This document shows, piece after piece, positions 54,537-62,752 of a stretch of 64,000 nt of DNA. The position numbers were made by a program, and so were the translations under genes. Source of the DNA: Kiritimatiellota bacterium B12222 (GTDB lineage: Bacteria; Verrucomicrobiota; Kiritimatiellia; SS1-B-03-39; UBA6053); contig CP120722.1 in the NCBI GenBank assembly GCA_029719485.1, positions 1,054,001-1,118,000 of the forward strand, given 5' to 3'. The first letter of the stretch is position 1; each line of letters opens with the position of its first letter. Under the pieces are notes generated by a model, which saw nothing but the letters and a program-made list of their open reading frames with translations, had not been told where the DNA came from and ran no database searches.

Positions 54537-55220
54537 TTAAAGAGCTTTGACGATTTCCCAAATAAACGCGTAGTGGCACAGGGCCCCTACGATCACAAAC
54601 AAATGCCAAATTTCATGGAAGCCAAAACGGCCGGGAATGGGGTTGGGGGCTTCTTTGATGAAGATGGCGCCACCGATGGTGTAGGCCAATCCGCCGACGG
54701 CCAGTAATGCAAAGGCGGGGATTCCAAGGGTTTTATAGACCAGTCCTGCTAAGAGAACGGCAACCCATCCGAGGATGACGTACAAATAAAGTCCGAGCCA
54801 TTTTGGAAATCCACGGATGCTGGATTTGAGAACCATGCCTGTGATCGCACACACCCAAATGGTGCCAAAGACCGACCATCCCAGGGAGGTGCGTCCGATG
54901 CCCAGGCAAACGGGAGAAAAGGTGCCTGCGATGAGTAAATAGATGGCGAGGTAATCGAGGGTTTGTAGCAGACGTTCTGTGCGTGGAGATCCGTTGACTC
55001 CATGATGAAGTGTGGAAAACAAGAAAAGACTGCACAGTCCCAGTGCGTAGAGGGAGACGCCGACAATCAGCCATGGGTTCTTGGTTTTTACGGCTTCAAT
55101 AATTAAAACGGCAGATCCTACCAATGAGAATACAAAAGCAAATAAATGGGAAACGGTATTAAATCGTTCGTCAGTGACGTGAATAGAATCATCTTTGCTA
55201 AGTGGAGGAAGGGCGTTCAT
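54537..55220 (-). CDS. Hemolysin III family (TrhA/PAQR-like) membrane protein
   Basis: 227 residues with seven predicted transmembrane helices. Family metal-site residues are visible: RFNTVSHLFAFVFSLVG near the N-terminus, FLFSTLHHGVNGS, TLDYLAIYLLIAGTFSPVCL, and FHEIWHLFVIVGALCHYAF at the end, giving conserved His and Asp positions. Bacterial members adjust membrane lipid homeostasis. An ATG with a GAGACGAGG-like purine stretch precedes it. It stands alone, 58 bases beyond the PhoR 5'-most neighbour's 3' end on the same strand. Confidence 0.92.
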   Translation of the reverse strand: MNALPPLSKDDSIHVTDERFNTVSHLFAFVFSLVGSAVLIIEAVKTKNPWLIVGVSLYALGLCSLFLFSTLHHGVNGSPRTERLLQTLDYLAIYLLIAGTFSPVCLGIGRTSLGWSVFGTIWVCAITGMVLKSSIRGFPKWLGLYLYVILGWVAVLLAGLVYKTLGIPAFALLAVGGLAYTIGGAIFIKEAPNPIPGRFGFHEIWHLFVIVGALCHYAFIWEIVKAL

Positions 55221-55278
55221 AACCTCGTCTCCTTAAGAAAGGAGAGGCGAAAAGGGAACGAAAATGTGAGTCAAATTC

Positions 55279-56700
55279 CTAGTCGTCTTCTTTTGCGGGT
55301 GCGGGCAAAGAAATCCAAAAGGTGCAGCCTTGCCCTGGAGCGCTGTTGAGTCCGACTTTTCCCTGATGAAGATGGACGATGTGTTTGACGATACTCAAAC
55401 CCAGTCCTGTGCCGCCCACAGCCCGGCTTCTGGCTTTATCCACTCGATAAAAGCGTTCGAAAATTCGGGCTTGGTCTGATGGGGGGATGCCGGGGCCTTG
55501 ATCTGAAACGTCGATCCGAATTTTAGCGTCAGCTTGTGAGGCTTTGAGCGAGATCTCTGTTCCGGAATGGGTGTATTTAATGGCGTTGGATAATAAATTA
55601 TGGATGGCCTGTTCAAATAAAGGGGGATAGAGTTCTGCGCGTAAAGAGTCGGGGCAGTGAAGGGTGACGGTGATGTGTCGGGCCTCTGCGTGTTCTTCGC
55701 AGAGGTGGATGACGCGCTCGAGCAGGGGATGGAGTTCGGTGAGGCTGAGGGCGGTTTGTTTTTCGGTGCTCTCAATGCGGGTGAGGGAAAGGAGGTCGTC
55801 GATGATATTGATCATACGGGAGGATTGTTTTAGAATCCGATCCGTAAATAAGGCGATTTGCGTGGTGTCGCTGGGATCATCGGCCATGAGTTCGGTATAG
55901 CCTTTGATGGCCGTTAGTGGCGTGCGTAATTCGTGGGAGACGTTGGCTACAAAATCCTGACGCAGGGTTTCCAGTCGTTGCAAAGTGGTGACGTCCTGAA
56001 GAATGAGCAGTACCCCGAGGGTTTGATCACGGTCAATCAGTGGAGAGCCTTTTACTTTGACTACGCGGTCCCCCATGCCGGCTCGTTCCAGGCGTAAGAA
56101 GGTTTCTTTAAAGGTAGCTTGTGAGCTGGTGAGCTCTTCGATCAGTTGTAGTAATTGAGGGTTTCGGCAACGGGTGTAAAAAACTTCACCCTGTACCCGC
56201 ATAGAGTTTCCTAAATTTAGCCATCTGGCTGCGGTGGGATTGATGCCGGTAATGCGTTGATCGTTGTCTAAGGCGACAATACCTTCCGACATATTGTTGA
56301 GCAGCACTTGTTGATGATGATGCTGTTCGGTGAGTTGACGCGCTTGTTTTTCCTGTACGGAAGTGAGTTGATTGATGAGTTCGGCAACAGATTTAAACGG
56401 ACTGTTGAGGGGGAGGTGAATTTTACGATCCGACTGATCGTTTTTAAAGTCCTGTATTTCCTGTAGGAGTTCGTTTTGGGGGTGTACGGCATGTTGCTTG
56501 ATGCGATGGCGATAGGCATTCAGGATCCACAGCAAAAAAAGGCAAACTGTCGCTTGTACCCATTGGTGGATGGTAAGCGGATCTCCGTTAAAGGGGCGCG
56601 CACCGGCAGCTACGAGAAAAAAGCCCAACATGAGCACCCATCCTAAAAATCGAAATAAATTTTTAAGGAAAGGGGCCCGCGGGCCGGCGGAATTGTTCAT
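55279..56700 (-). CDS. phoR: PhoR-type sensor histidine kinase
   Basis: 473 residues. Two membrane helices at about 17-33 and 48-63 frame a very short loop, as in PhoR. A charged linker and a PAS-like domain (about 130-240) follow. The HisKA dimerisation box has the phosphoacceptor H256 (VANVSHELRTPLTAIKGY). The ATPase domain has the N box (NLLSNAIKYT), G1 (DQGPGIP) and G2 (GGTGLGLSIVKH). It starts 3 bases after the stop of the response regulator and completes a phosphate-type two-component system. Phosphate sensing is inferred from architecture; no pst genes are in the window. Confidence 0.88.
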   Translation of the reverse strand: MNNSAGPRAPFLKNLFRFLGWVLMLGFFLVAAGARPFNGDPLTIHQWVQATVCLFLLWILNAYRHRIKQHAVHPQNELLQEIQDFKNDQSDRKIHLPLNSPFKSVAELINQLTSVQEKQARQLTEQHHHQQVLLNNMSEGIVALDNDQRITGINPTAARWLNLGNSMRVQGEVFYTRCRNPQLLQLIEELTSSQATFKETFLRLERAGMGDRVVKVKGSPLIDRDQTLGVLLILQDVTTLQRLETLRQDFVANVSHELRTPLTAIKGYTELMADDPSDTTQIALFTDRILKQSSRMINIIDDLLSLTRIESTEKQTALSLTELHPLLERVIHLCEEHAEARHITVTLHCPDSLRAELYPPLFEQAIHNLLSNAIKYTHSGTEISLKASQADAKIRIDVSDQGPGIPPSDQARIFERFYRVDKARSRAVGGTGLGLSIVKHIVHLHQGKVGLNSAPGQGCTFWISLPAPAKEDD

Positions 56701-56703
56701 TGA

Positions 56704-57396
56704 TTAGGTTAATTCCCGGGCGCGGTAGCCGACACCACGGACGGTTTCAATGAATTCTGCAGCTTCTCCTAATTTTTTGCGGAGACCGACCACTTGCACG
56801 TCCACAGAACGTTCGGTGACGGCGTAATCTTCGCCCCGCACACTGTCCACGATTTGTTGGCGGGTGAATACCCAGCCAGGACGTCCGCAGAGAAAAGCTA
56901 ACAATTTGTATTCGGTTGCGGTGAGATCTACAGATTCACCAGACAAATGTACGAGATGGCGGGGCAAATCGATGACGATGGGGCCATAGGTCAGCAAGCC
57001 TGTTGCATCGGTGGAGGAGCGGCTTCCGCGACGAAGCACGGATTTGATTCTGGAAATGACCACTCGAGGGCTGAAAGGTTTGGTGATGTAATCATCGGCC
57101 CCCATTTCCAGTCCCGTAATGATATCCGCCTCTTCTCCTCTGGCGGTGACCATAATAATGGGGGTGTCTTTGATTTCTTTATCCTGGCGTAAGGTGCGAC
57201 AAACGTCCAAACCATCCATTCCCGGCAACATCAGGTCGAGGAGGATAAGTTGGGGTTTTTTTTCGCGAATAAGTCGTACGCCCTCTTCGCCCGAGGCGGC
57301 AGCGATAGTGCTGTAGCCTTCACGTTGAAGTTGGATGCTGAGGATATCACGAATATCCTCTTCGTCTTCTACAATACAGATGGTTCCTTTTTGCAT
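56704..57396 (-). CDS. phoB: PhoB/OmpR-type response regulator
   Basis: 230 residues. The receiver domain shows the acidic pocket (VEDEEDI), phosphoacceptor D54 (LILLDLMLPGMDG), the T of VTARGEE and the K of YITKPFSP. The C-terminal winged helix (about 130-228) ends in the OmpR/PhoB pattern VDSVRGEDYAVTERSVDVQVVGLRKKLGE-like, seen here as RSVDVQVVGLRKKLG and FIETVRGVGYRARE. It sits directly upstream of the sensor kinase (3-base gap). Expected target is phosphate-starvation genes. Confidence 0.9.
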   Translation of the reverse strand: MQKGTICIVEDEEDIRDILSIQLQREGYSTIAAASGEEGVRLIREKKPQLILLDLMLPGMDGLDVCRTLRQDKEIKDTPIIMVTARGEEADIITGLEMGADDYITKPFSPRVVISRIKSVLRRGSRSSTDATGLLTYGPIVIDLPRHLVHLSGESVDLTATEYKLLAFLCGRPGWVFTRQQIVDSVRGEDYAVTERSVDVQVVGLRKKLGEAAEFIETVRGVGYRARELT

Positions 57397-57435
57397 AAGA
57401 CTCTTGTGTCAAATTTGAAGGTTTCTTCAATCTAA

Positions 57436-57476
57436 AATAGGGCCCACATCAATTTCTAACAGAGGTGAGCCCTATT
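57436..57476 (-). terminator. Hairpin after the DUF3127 gene
   Basis: Arms AATAGGGCCCACATC (from 57436) and GAGGTGAGCCCTATT (to 57476) pair over about 13 of 15 positions with an 11-base loop. It lies 11 bases beyond the stop at 57487 on the - strand; the following T run is poor, so termination is likely but not certain. Confidence 0.6.
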
Positions 57477-57486
57477 CTATTCCCGA

Positions 57487-57846
57487 TTAAAAGGGGTAAT
57501 CTTCTTCGTCTTCTGCAGCGGAATCAGGAAGGTCTGTATCTAAAGGGGCGTCTTGAGCTGCAGGCGCTGCCGCAGCTGTTCCGGCGCCACTTTCTACCCG
57601 CCATGCGTTTAAATTTACGTAATAGCGGTCTTTGAATTCATTGCCACGTACATCAAAATGTACGGTCACTTCTTGGCCTTCCTGCATTTTGTCGCAGAGG
57701 CTGGTTTTGTCGCGAACAGTTTCAAATTTGACGTCTTGGGGATATTGATCTTTGGTGGTGACTACGAATTCACGTTTGGTGAATCCACTGTCAAAGGTCA
57801 TTAAATCCATGATTTTCTTAACGGTGCCGGTCATTTCGTAACTCAT
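57487..57846 (-). CDS. DUF3127 domain protein
   Basis: 119 residues from the ATG on the complement of 57846, which has AAGGA 8 bases upstream; an in-frame start 11 codons earlier lacks one. The conserved domain runs MSYEMTGTVKKIMDLMTFDS, KREFVVTTKDQYPQDVKFE, KMQEGQEVTVHFDVRGNEFKD and YYVNLNAWRVE. The fold is OB-like, and these proteins are common in Bacteroidota and Verrucomicrobiota with suspected single-strand nucleic acid binding. The tail is Ala/Asp/Glu-rich and ends in DDYPF-like EEDYPF, reminiscent of the acidic C-terminal tip of SSB proteins. Confidence 0.88.
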   Translation of the reverse strand: MSYEMTGTVKKIMDLMTFDSGFTKREFVVTTKDQYPQDVKFETVRDKTSLCDKMQEGQEVTVHFDVRGNEFKDRYYVNLNAWRVESGAGTAAAAPAAQDAPLDTDLPDSAAEDEEDYPF

Positions 57847-57932
57847 AATATTATCCTTGGTTTTTGATGCACACCTCATGCCAGAGCTTGGGAGGAGTGC
57901 AAGCAGAAAACGTGGTGAGAGGGTTCTGTTGC

Positions 57933-58901
57933 TTAAAACTTAAATTCGTAAAGGACGCCACCGGCGGAGGAATCCACCGGTTCTTTTAAAGATTTGGGGA
58001 TATCGTCCCATGAATCATACAATTGGCCTTTGACGCGATAGAGGCGCTCTTCTTCCTCTTCGATTTCATCCGCATGATAGAAGGGTTGATAATGGCTAAG
58101 CGGCACTTCTGATAAGGCTTGGTCACCATTGTAGATCAATTCGAATTTCCCGTCTCCATCAATATCAATTCGGATCCAAGGCAATTGCAAGATGGTTTGA
58201 TAGCTGCCATCTTGAAGCATGGTGGCGAGTTCACGGTTAAAGGTCTCGATAATCTCGGCGGCGTTCGGGGTGTCTTTACGAAGGGCGAAGTACAAAGGTT
58301 TGGTGATGATGGGTTGGGTGCCAAAGACTAAGGTTTTTTTAAATTTTTCTAGCTGATTCTGCATGGCGTAGTGAAGGAGCAATTCGTCCACCAGCATATA
58401 ATCCAATTTCCCGGCCAGCAGGGCGGAGAAGTTGGCTTGATTGTTTTTTCCAGTAATAAAGGCGGGGCCGGTGTCTCGCAATTCTGCCAAATATCCGTAG
58501 CCATCCACAATGCCCACGCGTTTTCCTTTCAATTCAAGGAGAGAACTTGCAGAGACGTCGCTCCCTTTTCGTCCGAGTAAAACCAGTTTGTTTTCAAGGA
58601 TAGGGTTGGAGAAAAGCAAAATTTCATTTCGTTCATCGGTTTTCCACAACGCGGGACTTCCTTGAAATTGTCCGCTGGCCAAGCCCGAATTGAGTGCGCT
58701 CATCTCCACGATGGTGGTCGAGGCTTCGATGTCTCCGCGACGTAAGGCTTCTTCGACCAAATCGATGATGACGCGGGGGGCTCCCACGTTACCGGTGAAG
58801 GGGGGCCAGGGATCAGAGGCGAGAAAGAGGGGGGCTGCGGCCTGCAGGTATGCAGAAAGCGAGATGAGGGTGTAAGTGAGGAGACGCGTAAAAGTGTTCA
58901 T
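57933..58901 (-). CDS. Periplasmic solute-binding protein (SBP family 3-like) with EF-hand-like loop
   Basis: 322 residues. The signal peptide is MNTFTRLLTYTLISLSAYLQ with cleavage near AAA. Residues 25-235 follow the family 3 binding-protein layout (FLASDPWPPFTGN, LLELKGKRVGIVDGYGYLAE, SALLAGKLDYMLVDELLL, GSYQTILQLPW). Residues 246-254, DIDGDGKFE, form a calcium-binding loop of EF-hand/dockerin type, followed by an acidic region (IEEEEERLY). No transporter permease is adjacent, so it may act as a sensor or orphan binding protein. The added calcium loop is unusual. Confidence 0.8.
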   Translation of the reverse strand: MNTFTRLLTYTLISLSAYLQAAAPLFLASDPWPPFTGNVGAPRVIIDLVEEALRRGDIEASTTIVEMSALNSGLASGQFQGSPALWKTDERNEILLFSNPILENKLVLLGRKGSDVSASSLLELKGKRVGIVDGYGYLAELRDTGPAFITGKNNQANFSALLAGKLDYMLVDELLLHYAMQNQLEKFKKTLVFGTQPIITKPLYFALRKDTPNAAEIIETFNRELATMLQDGSYQTILQLPWIRIDIDGDGKFELIYNGDQALSEVPLSHYQPFYHADEIEEEEERLYRVKGQLYDSWDDIPKSLKEPVDSSAGGVLYEFKF

Positions 58902-59044
58902 ACCTTACCTTTGCCACCCCCTATATACGCAGGCAAGGTGAAACGGATATGAAGTTTAGAGAGGGGGGCGAAGCCTTTGCATTGACATTTGGTCGTGTAA
59001 TTCTAGGTATAAGCGTCTACTTTCTGTCCTGTATTCTATTCTTT

Positions 59045-59791
59045 ATGAGCATCACAACTTCCGCCTCCCTGCATCGGGTCTCCCTGCCTGAATTAATCGT
59101 CATCATGCCTGTTTACAATGAGGCCGAGATCATCAAGCAGGTGGTGGCTGAATGGGTGGAAATGCTGGATGGGCTTCAGGTGCCTTATCGACTGCATTTG
59201 GCAAATGACGGTAGTACAGATGGAACACAGGAGGTCCTGGAAGGATTGTCGCATCCCTGCCTCGAAATTAGTCAGGCGAGAAATAGAGGGCATGGTCCCA
59301 CGATCTTAAGGGCATATCGGGTGGCCGGAAGTCGGACTTCTTGGATCTTTCAAACAGACTCTGATGGCGAAATCCCCGCTTCCCACTTTCCTGAATTTTG
59401 GAAATCACGGGTGCAGGGAGATTTGTTAATAGGAAAGCGTGTCAACCGTGATGCCTCTTGGAGTCGTCGTGTGGTGACTGCAAGTTTACGATGTGTGTTG
59501 TTTCTCTTTTATGGAAAAGGGGTGACAGATGGCAATTGTCCTTACCGATTAATGCGTTCGGAAGCCTTTCGTCCTTTGTTTGATAAGTTGCCTGAAGATA
59601 CCTTTGCGCCCAATGTACTGATCTCAGGATATAGTGCGTGGAAGAAACTGCGTATTGTCGAATTTCCGGTTTCACATCAATTTCGTCAGACAGGGCAGTG
59701 TTCCATGCGAAAAGGGGCTTTATGTAAAGCCGCGATCCGTAGCGCACGCCAAACCCTGTCTTTTCGTTTTCAGAAAGATTTAAAAGCTTAA
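59045..59791 (+). CDS. Family 2 glycosyltransferase
   Basis: 248 residues from the ATG at 59045; an in-frame ATG at 58949 would add a hydrophobic segment (GRVILGISVYFLSCILFFM) and cannot be excluded. The GT-A fold signatures are LIVIMPVYNEAEIIKQV, HLANDGSTDGT (nucleotide-sugar binding), ISQARNRGHGPTI and FQTDSDGE, the DxD-like metal site. The acceptor region CPYRLMRSEAF follows. Enzymes of this kind add sugars to polyprenyl phosphate or polysaccharide acceptors. It is divergent from the solute-binding protein and stands alone. Confidence 0.88.
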   Translation: MSITTSASLHRVSLPELIVIMPVYNEAEIIKQVVAEWVEMLDGLQVPYRLHLANDGSTDGTQEVLEGLSHPCLEISQARNRGHGPTILRAYRVAGSRTSWIFQTDSDGEIPASHFPEFWKSRVQGDLLIGKRVNRDASWSRRVVTASLRCVLFLFYGKGVTDGNCPYRLMRSEAFRPLFDKLPEDTFAPNVLISGYSAWKKLRIVEFPVSHQFRQTGQCSMRKGALCKAAIRSARQTLSFRFQKDLKA

Positions 59792-59897
59792 AGAAAGGGC
59801 CTTAAAACCGCCCATTGACGAAAAGCCGTAAAAATCTTCATTCTGGTATTGCCAAGGAGGAAAGGATACCCTATGGAGTCCGTCCCGATTTATTCAG

Positions 59898-59984
59898 GCC
59901 GGAGTGGCGGAATTGGCAGACGCGCCGGATTCAAAATCCGGTTCCCGTAAGGGAGTGTGGGTTCGACTCCCACCTTCGGTACCA
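59898..59984 (+). tRNA. tRNA-Leu (anticodon CAA)
   Basis: 87 bases including an encoded CCA. The acceptor arms GCCGGAG and CTTCGGT pair, with G-U at two positions. The anticodon stem-loop CCGGATTCAAAATCCGG presents CAA, and the T arm has GGTTCGACTCC. A long variable arm (CCCGTAAGGG) is typical of Leu. It is followed 54 bases later by tRNA-Tyr. Confidence 0.95.
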
Positions 59985-60038
59985 TTGAGGTACAGCTGGC
60001 CTGAATAAGAGGGTACATTTTAGATGTCACTTTAAGGT

Positions 60039-60124
60039 GGCGGGGTAGCGAAGCGGTCAAACGCATCAGACTGTAAATCTGACACCTCATGGTTTCGAAG
60101 GTTCGAATCCTTCCCCCGCCACCA
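60039..60124 (+). tRNA. tRNA-Tyr (anticodon GTA)
   Basis: 86 bases including CCA. The acceptor arms GGCGGGG and CCCCGCC pair perfectly. The anticodon loop ACTGTAAAT presents GTA, and the T arm is AAGGTTCGAATCCTT. The variable region is long, as expected for bacterial tRNA-Tyr. It is followed by an intrinsic terminator. Confidence 0.95.
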
Positions 60125-60131
60125 TCTTTTC

Positions 60132-60155
60132 CCCACTCTTCGGAGTGGGTTTTTT
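60132..60155 (+). terminator. Intrinsic terminator of the tRNA pair
   Basis: A 7-bp stem CCCACTC/GAGTGGG closed by a TTCG tetraloop (60132-60149) and followed by a run of T residues. It lies 8 bases after tRNA-Tyr. Confidence 0.95.
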
Positions 60156-60250
60156 GTGGGGTATGTTGAGAAGGGTGCTGGAATGGCATCCGGTTTCTGT
60201 TTTAAACATAAAAGATGGGTTTGGAGATACCGCAATGAGGAAGGTGAAAA

Positions 60251-61789
60251 GTGGTTTCAGCAAAAAGGTCATATAAAAAAAGTGTTGTCCGGCCGGGACT
60301 GTTCCTGGTGTTGGCCCTGGTGGTGATTCTGGTTGTACAGAAGCTTCAAACCCAGGAGCGTATTCCGGGAACTGACGATCTCATGGCTTTTCAGGCTTCG
60401 ATCCAGAATTGTGTGAGTTTGACCGGTTTTGAGGAATCCTGCGTTTCCCTACAAAACAGCTTTGGGAGTTCCTCAGAGGTTCTGAAGCATCTGGTGGACC
60501 GGGATTCCCGCGCTTTGTATGTTTTCTGGTTCAGGTCGAGGGGTGTCGAAGAGCGTGAGTTGTCGGAGCCATTCATTCGCGATCTTCCCTACGGCTCGAT
60601 GAATCCCGTTCTTGACCTGATGACTCGGCTTTCGGATGAAAGAATGGTGCAAGCTGTAAGGTCGTACAAATCAGTTTATTTTAAAGTCAGATATCCCGGT
60701 CATTATTTTGGATCGGAGATGATCGATAATTTGGAATATGAGGTGTATGCGCGCCGGATCGCGGAAGAGTACATGTACAGGTTCGACCGTTACGACCGCT
60801 CGGGAAAAGAAGCCCTGGTGCAGTTGTTGCATAGTGCGTTGAGGTCCGGACGTGGATGGGAGATTATTCCTGATTACATGGAGAGAGAGCTCGCGCTTAA
60901 ACTAATGAACCTGGTTCCGGTGATGGGCGATAATGCCCGAATGGGGGCTGCGCCCCCATGGTTGAAGGAGTCCATCCTTCCGTTGTTGGCGATGGAGATG
61001 GTTGCGAATACCCATGCCGACCGCTACACACAGACTTTCGCACGGTATATCCGAGAAATCCCTCAGGATTCGGAAACCCGGAGAAGGGCTTTTAGAGCTT
61101 TCGCCAAACTGAGTCCGCCGACAAATTCCTGGGGTGCCGGGTTTCTTTTGTATTCGTTTGCCCGGGAGGATTGGGCCGAAAACCGCGATGATATTCTGCG
61201 GGCCATGGTAGCCATTCCTTCTCGGAAATATCTTCCTCTGCTTTTGGAACAAATCGAAGGGGAGGACCTTTCCCTCTCCCGGATTGCAGCCCGGGCCTTT
61301 CTGGAAATTGATACCTGGGAGGAAGAGCTGACGCTACTACCCCCCGCGACCCAGATCCGTATCAGTCTGTTGGCGGCTGAAGAGTGGGACCGGGATTTGC
61401 GTAAACGCGATCTTTACGCCATGCCGAGTGAAGTGGATCCTGAATATCTTTTACCTTATCTAACGCTTGAGAATGCACGGGCGTCTGTGGGGGTATTGAG
61501 AAGGGTGGTTAAGCATCTTCAGGAAATGCAATCCGATCAAGCGGTTCCCTCCATTGTGGACCTCATGGAGGATCTGGTTCAGAGTGGCGATGCCACCAAA
61601 TACTGGTTGCTGTACGGTCAATGCACTGAACTGATGGAAGTCCTTGCCGGCCAGACGTTTTGGCCTGCCGATTCCGGTGTGAAACCCAGAAACAGCTCCT
61701 CGTCTGAAAACCCTGAATTGCGTGCCCAGGCGCAAGAAGTGACGTTAGAGCGGATTCAGGAGTGGTTACAGGCAGAAGCCAGGCCTTGA
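60251..61789 (+). CDS. Membrane-anchored protein of unknown function
   Basis: 512 residues with a GTG start at 60251 supported by GAGGAAGG 6 bases upstream. A single helix at about residues 15-32 (GLFLVLALVVILVVQ) anchors the protein; the rest is predicted outside the cytoplasm or in the periplasm. It is mostly helical with spaced Leu/Ala-rich segments (AFRAFAKLSPP, YLPLLLEQIEGEDLSLSRIAARA) suggestive of HEAT-like helical repeats. No catalytic motif is recognised. It lies downstream of the tRNA terminator and has no operon partner. Confidence 0.65.
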   Translation: MVSAKRSYKKSVVRPGLFLVLALVVILVVQKLQTQERIPGTDDLMAFQASIQNCVSLTGFEESCVSLQNSFGSSSEVLKHLVDRDSRALYVFWFRSRGVEERELSEPFIRDLPYGSMNPVLDLMTRLSDERMVQAVRSYKSVYFKVRYPGHYFGSEMIDNLEYEVYARRIAEEYMYRFDRYDRSGKEALVQLLHSALRSGRGWEIIPDYMERELALKLMNLVPVMGDNARMGAAPPWLKESILPLLAMEMVANTHADRYTQTFARYIREIPQDSETRRRAFRAFAKLSPPTNSWGAGFLLYSFAREDWAENRDDILRAMVAIPSRKYLPLLLEQIEGEDLSLSRIAARAFLEIDTWEEELTLLPPATQIRISLLAAEEWDRDLRKRDLYAMPSEVDPEYLLPYLTLENARASVGVLRRVVKHLQEMQSDQAVPSIVDLMEDLVQSGDATKYWLLYGQCTELMEVLAGQTFWPADSGVKPRNSSSSENPELRAQAQEVTLERIQEWLQAEARP

Positions 61790-61841
61790 TCTGGCGAGCA
61801 GATGGGGGATAAATGGGTTAGCGTTCGGGTCCACCTGCGTT

Positions 61842-62579
61842 TCAGGTTGAGGCTTGCTCTATTTTGTGGGCGGTGGCTTGGAGGTGGGTAAGGATTTCAG
61901 CGAGCCGGTCGGCGGGGGCGTCTTCAGGTGAGAAAATGACGGTGAGGGCGGCGTTGTCTTCTAGGGGGCTGAGGCAGAGGGGGATGGAAATGGCGTGGAT
62001 TTCCGGATTGGTAACCCCTAGGTCGGTGGCGAAATCATGTTTTCGACAATGGTCGATGCGCTGTTGGATGTCATGTATCTGCGCGTCACTCAGTGAAGGG
62101 TGTTCGTGGATGATGCGGTGTATTTCGAGGATTGGGGTTTTGCGCAACAGAACCGCGCCGGCGGAGCCAATGGCAACGCAATCACGAATACCTACTTTGT
62201 TGAGCATAGTGGGGGATTGTGCGCGTTCTTGTCTGGCCAGTATCAACCAATCATCGCCTTCGCGAATGGTGATTTTTACAGAGCAGTCCAAGGCTATTGC
62301 CAGATCGGCGATGGGCTGATTTGAAACGGCAAAAAACCGGGCCATGTCTGAGGCGAGTCCGCCCAGGCGTGACAGACCAAAACTTAATCGGTAATCTCCC
62401 ACCGGATCACGTAGCAACCAATTGGCGTCGGCAAGGGTATTGAGGATGCGATAGCAAGTGGCCGGCGGAATATCCAAATCCATTGAAAGTTGTTTGGCGC
62501 TGGCCTGGCCGCGTTGGGTCAGGGCTTCGAGCACCTGCAGGGTACGATTTAAGATGGGGATTCGTTGATGAGAGGGCAT
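61842..62579 (-). CDS. IclR family transcriptional regulator
   Basis: 245 residues from the ATG on the complement of 62579 (MPSHQRIPILNRTLQVLEAL); an upstream in-frame start would add 36 residues without a family match. The winged helix is at residues 5-70 (QASAKQLSMDLDIPPATCYR, then NWLLRDPVGDYRL). The effector domain follows (LDCSVKITIREGDDWLILA, GIRDCVAIGSAGAVLLR, ISIPLCLSPLED). It is divergent from the glucarate-dehydratase-like gene at 62753, the usual arrangement for an IclR regulator and its target, with about 170 bases between the starts. Confidence 0.92.
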   Translation of the reverse strand: MPSHQRIPILNRTLQVLEALTQRGQASAKQLSMDLDIPPATCYRILNTLADANWLLRDPVGDYRLSFGLSRLGGLASDMARFFAVSNQPIADLAIALDCSVKITIREGDDWLILARQERAQSPTMLNKVGIRDCVAIGSAGAVLLRKTPILEIHRIIHEHPSLSDAQIHDIQQRIDHCRKHDFATDLGVTNPEIHAISIPLCLSPLEDNAALTVIFSPEDAPADRLAEILTHLQATAHKIEQAST

Positions 62580-62752
62580 AGTACTACAAAATTCATACCA
62601 TATGACCTGTGGGGGTAAAGCGGAATACGCATTTTGGGCAGGATTATCAAATGAGAGAATCCACTTTGTTGACCTACGAAATGCCAAGGGGCATAGTCAC
62701 TTTTTTCCGGAGTATATTTGCTCCATTCAACGTTCCAACAGGATATGCTTAG

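Noticed and set aside
59898..60155. tRNA-linked attachment site for an integrated element
   Set aside because: No integrase, no duplicated tRNA 3' end and no phage gene follow the tRNA pair.
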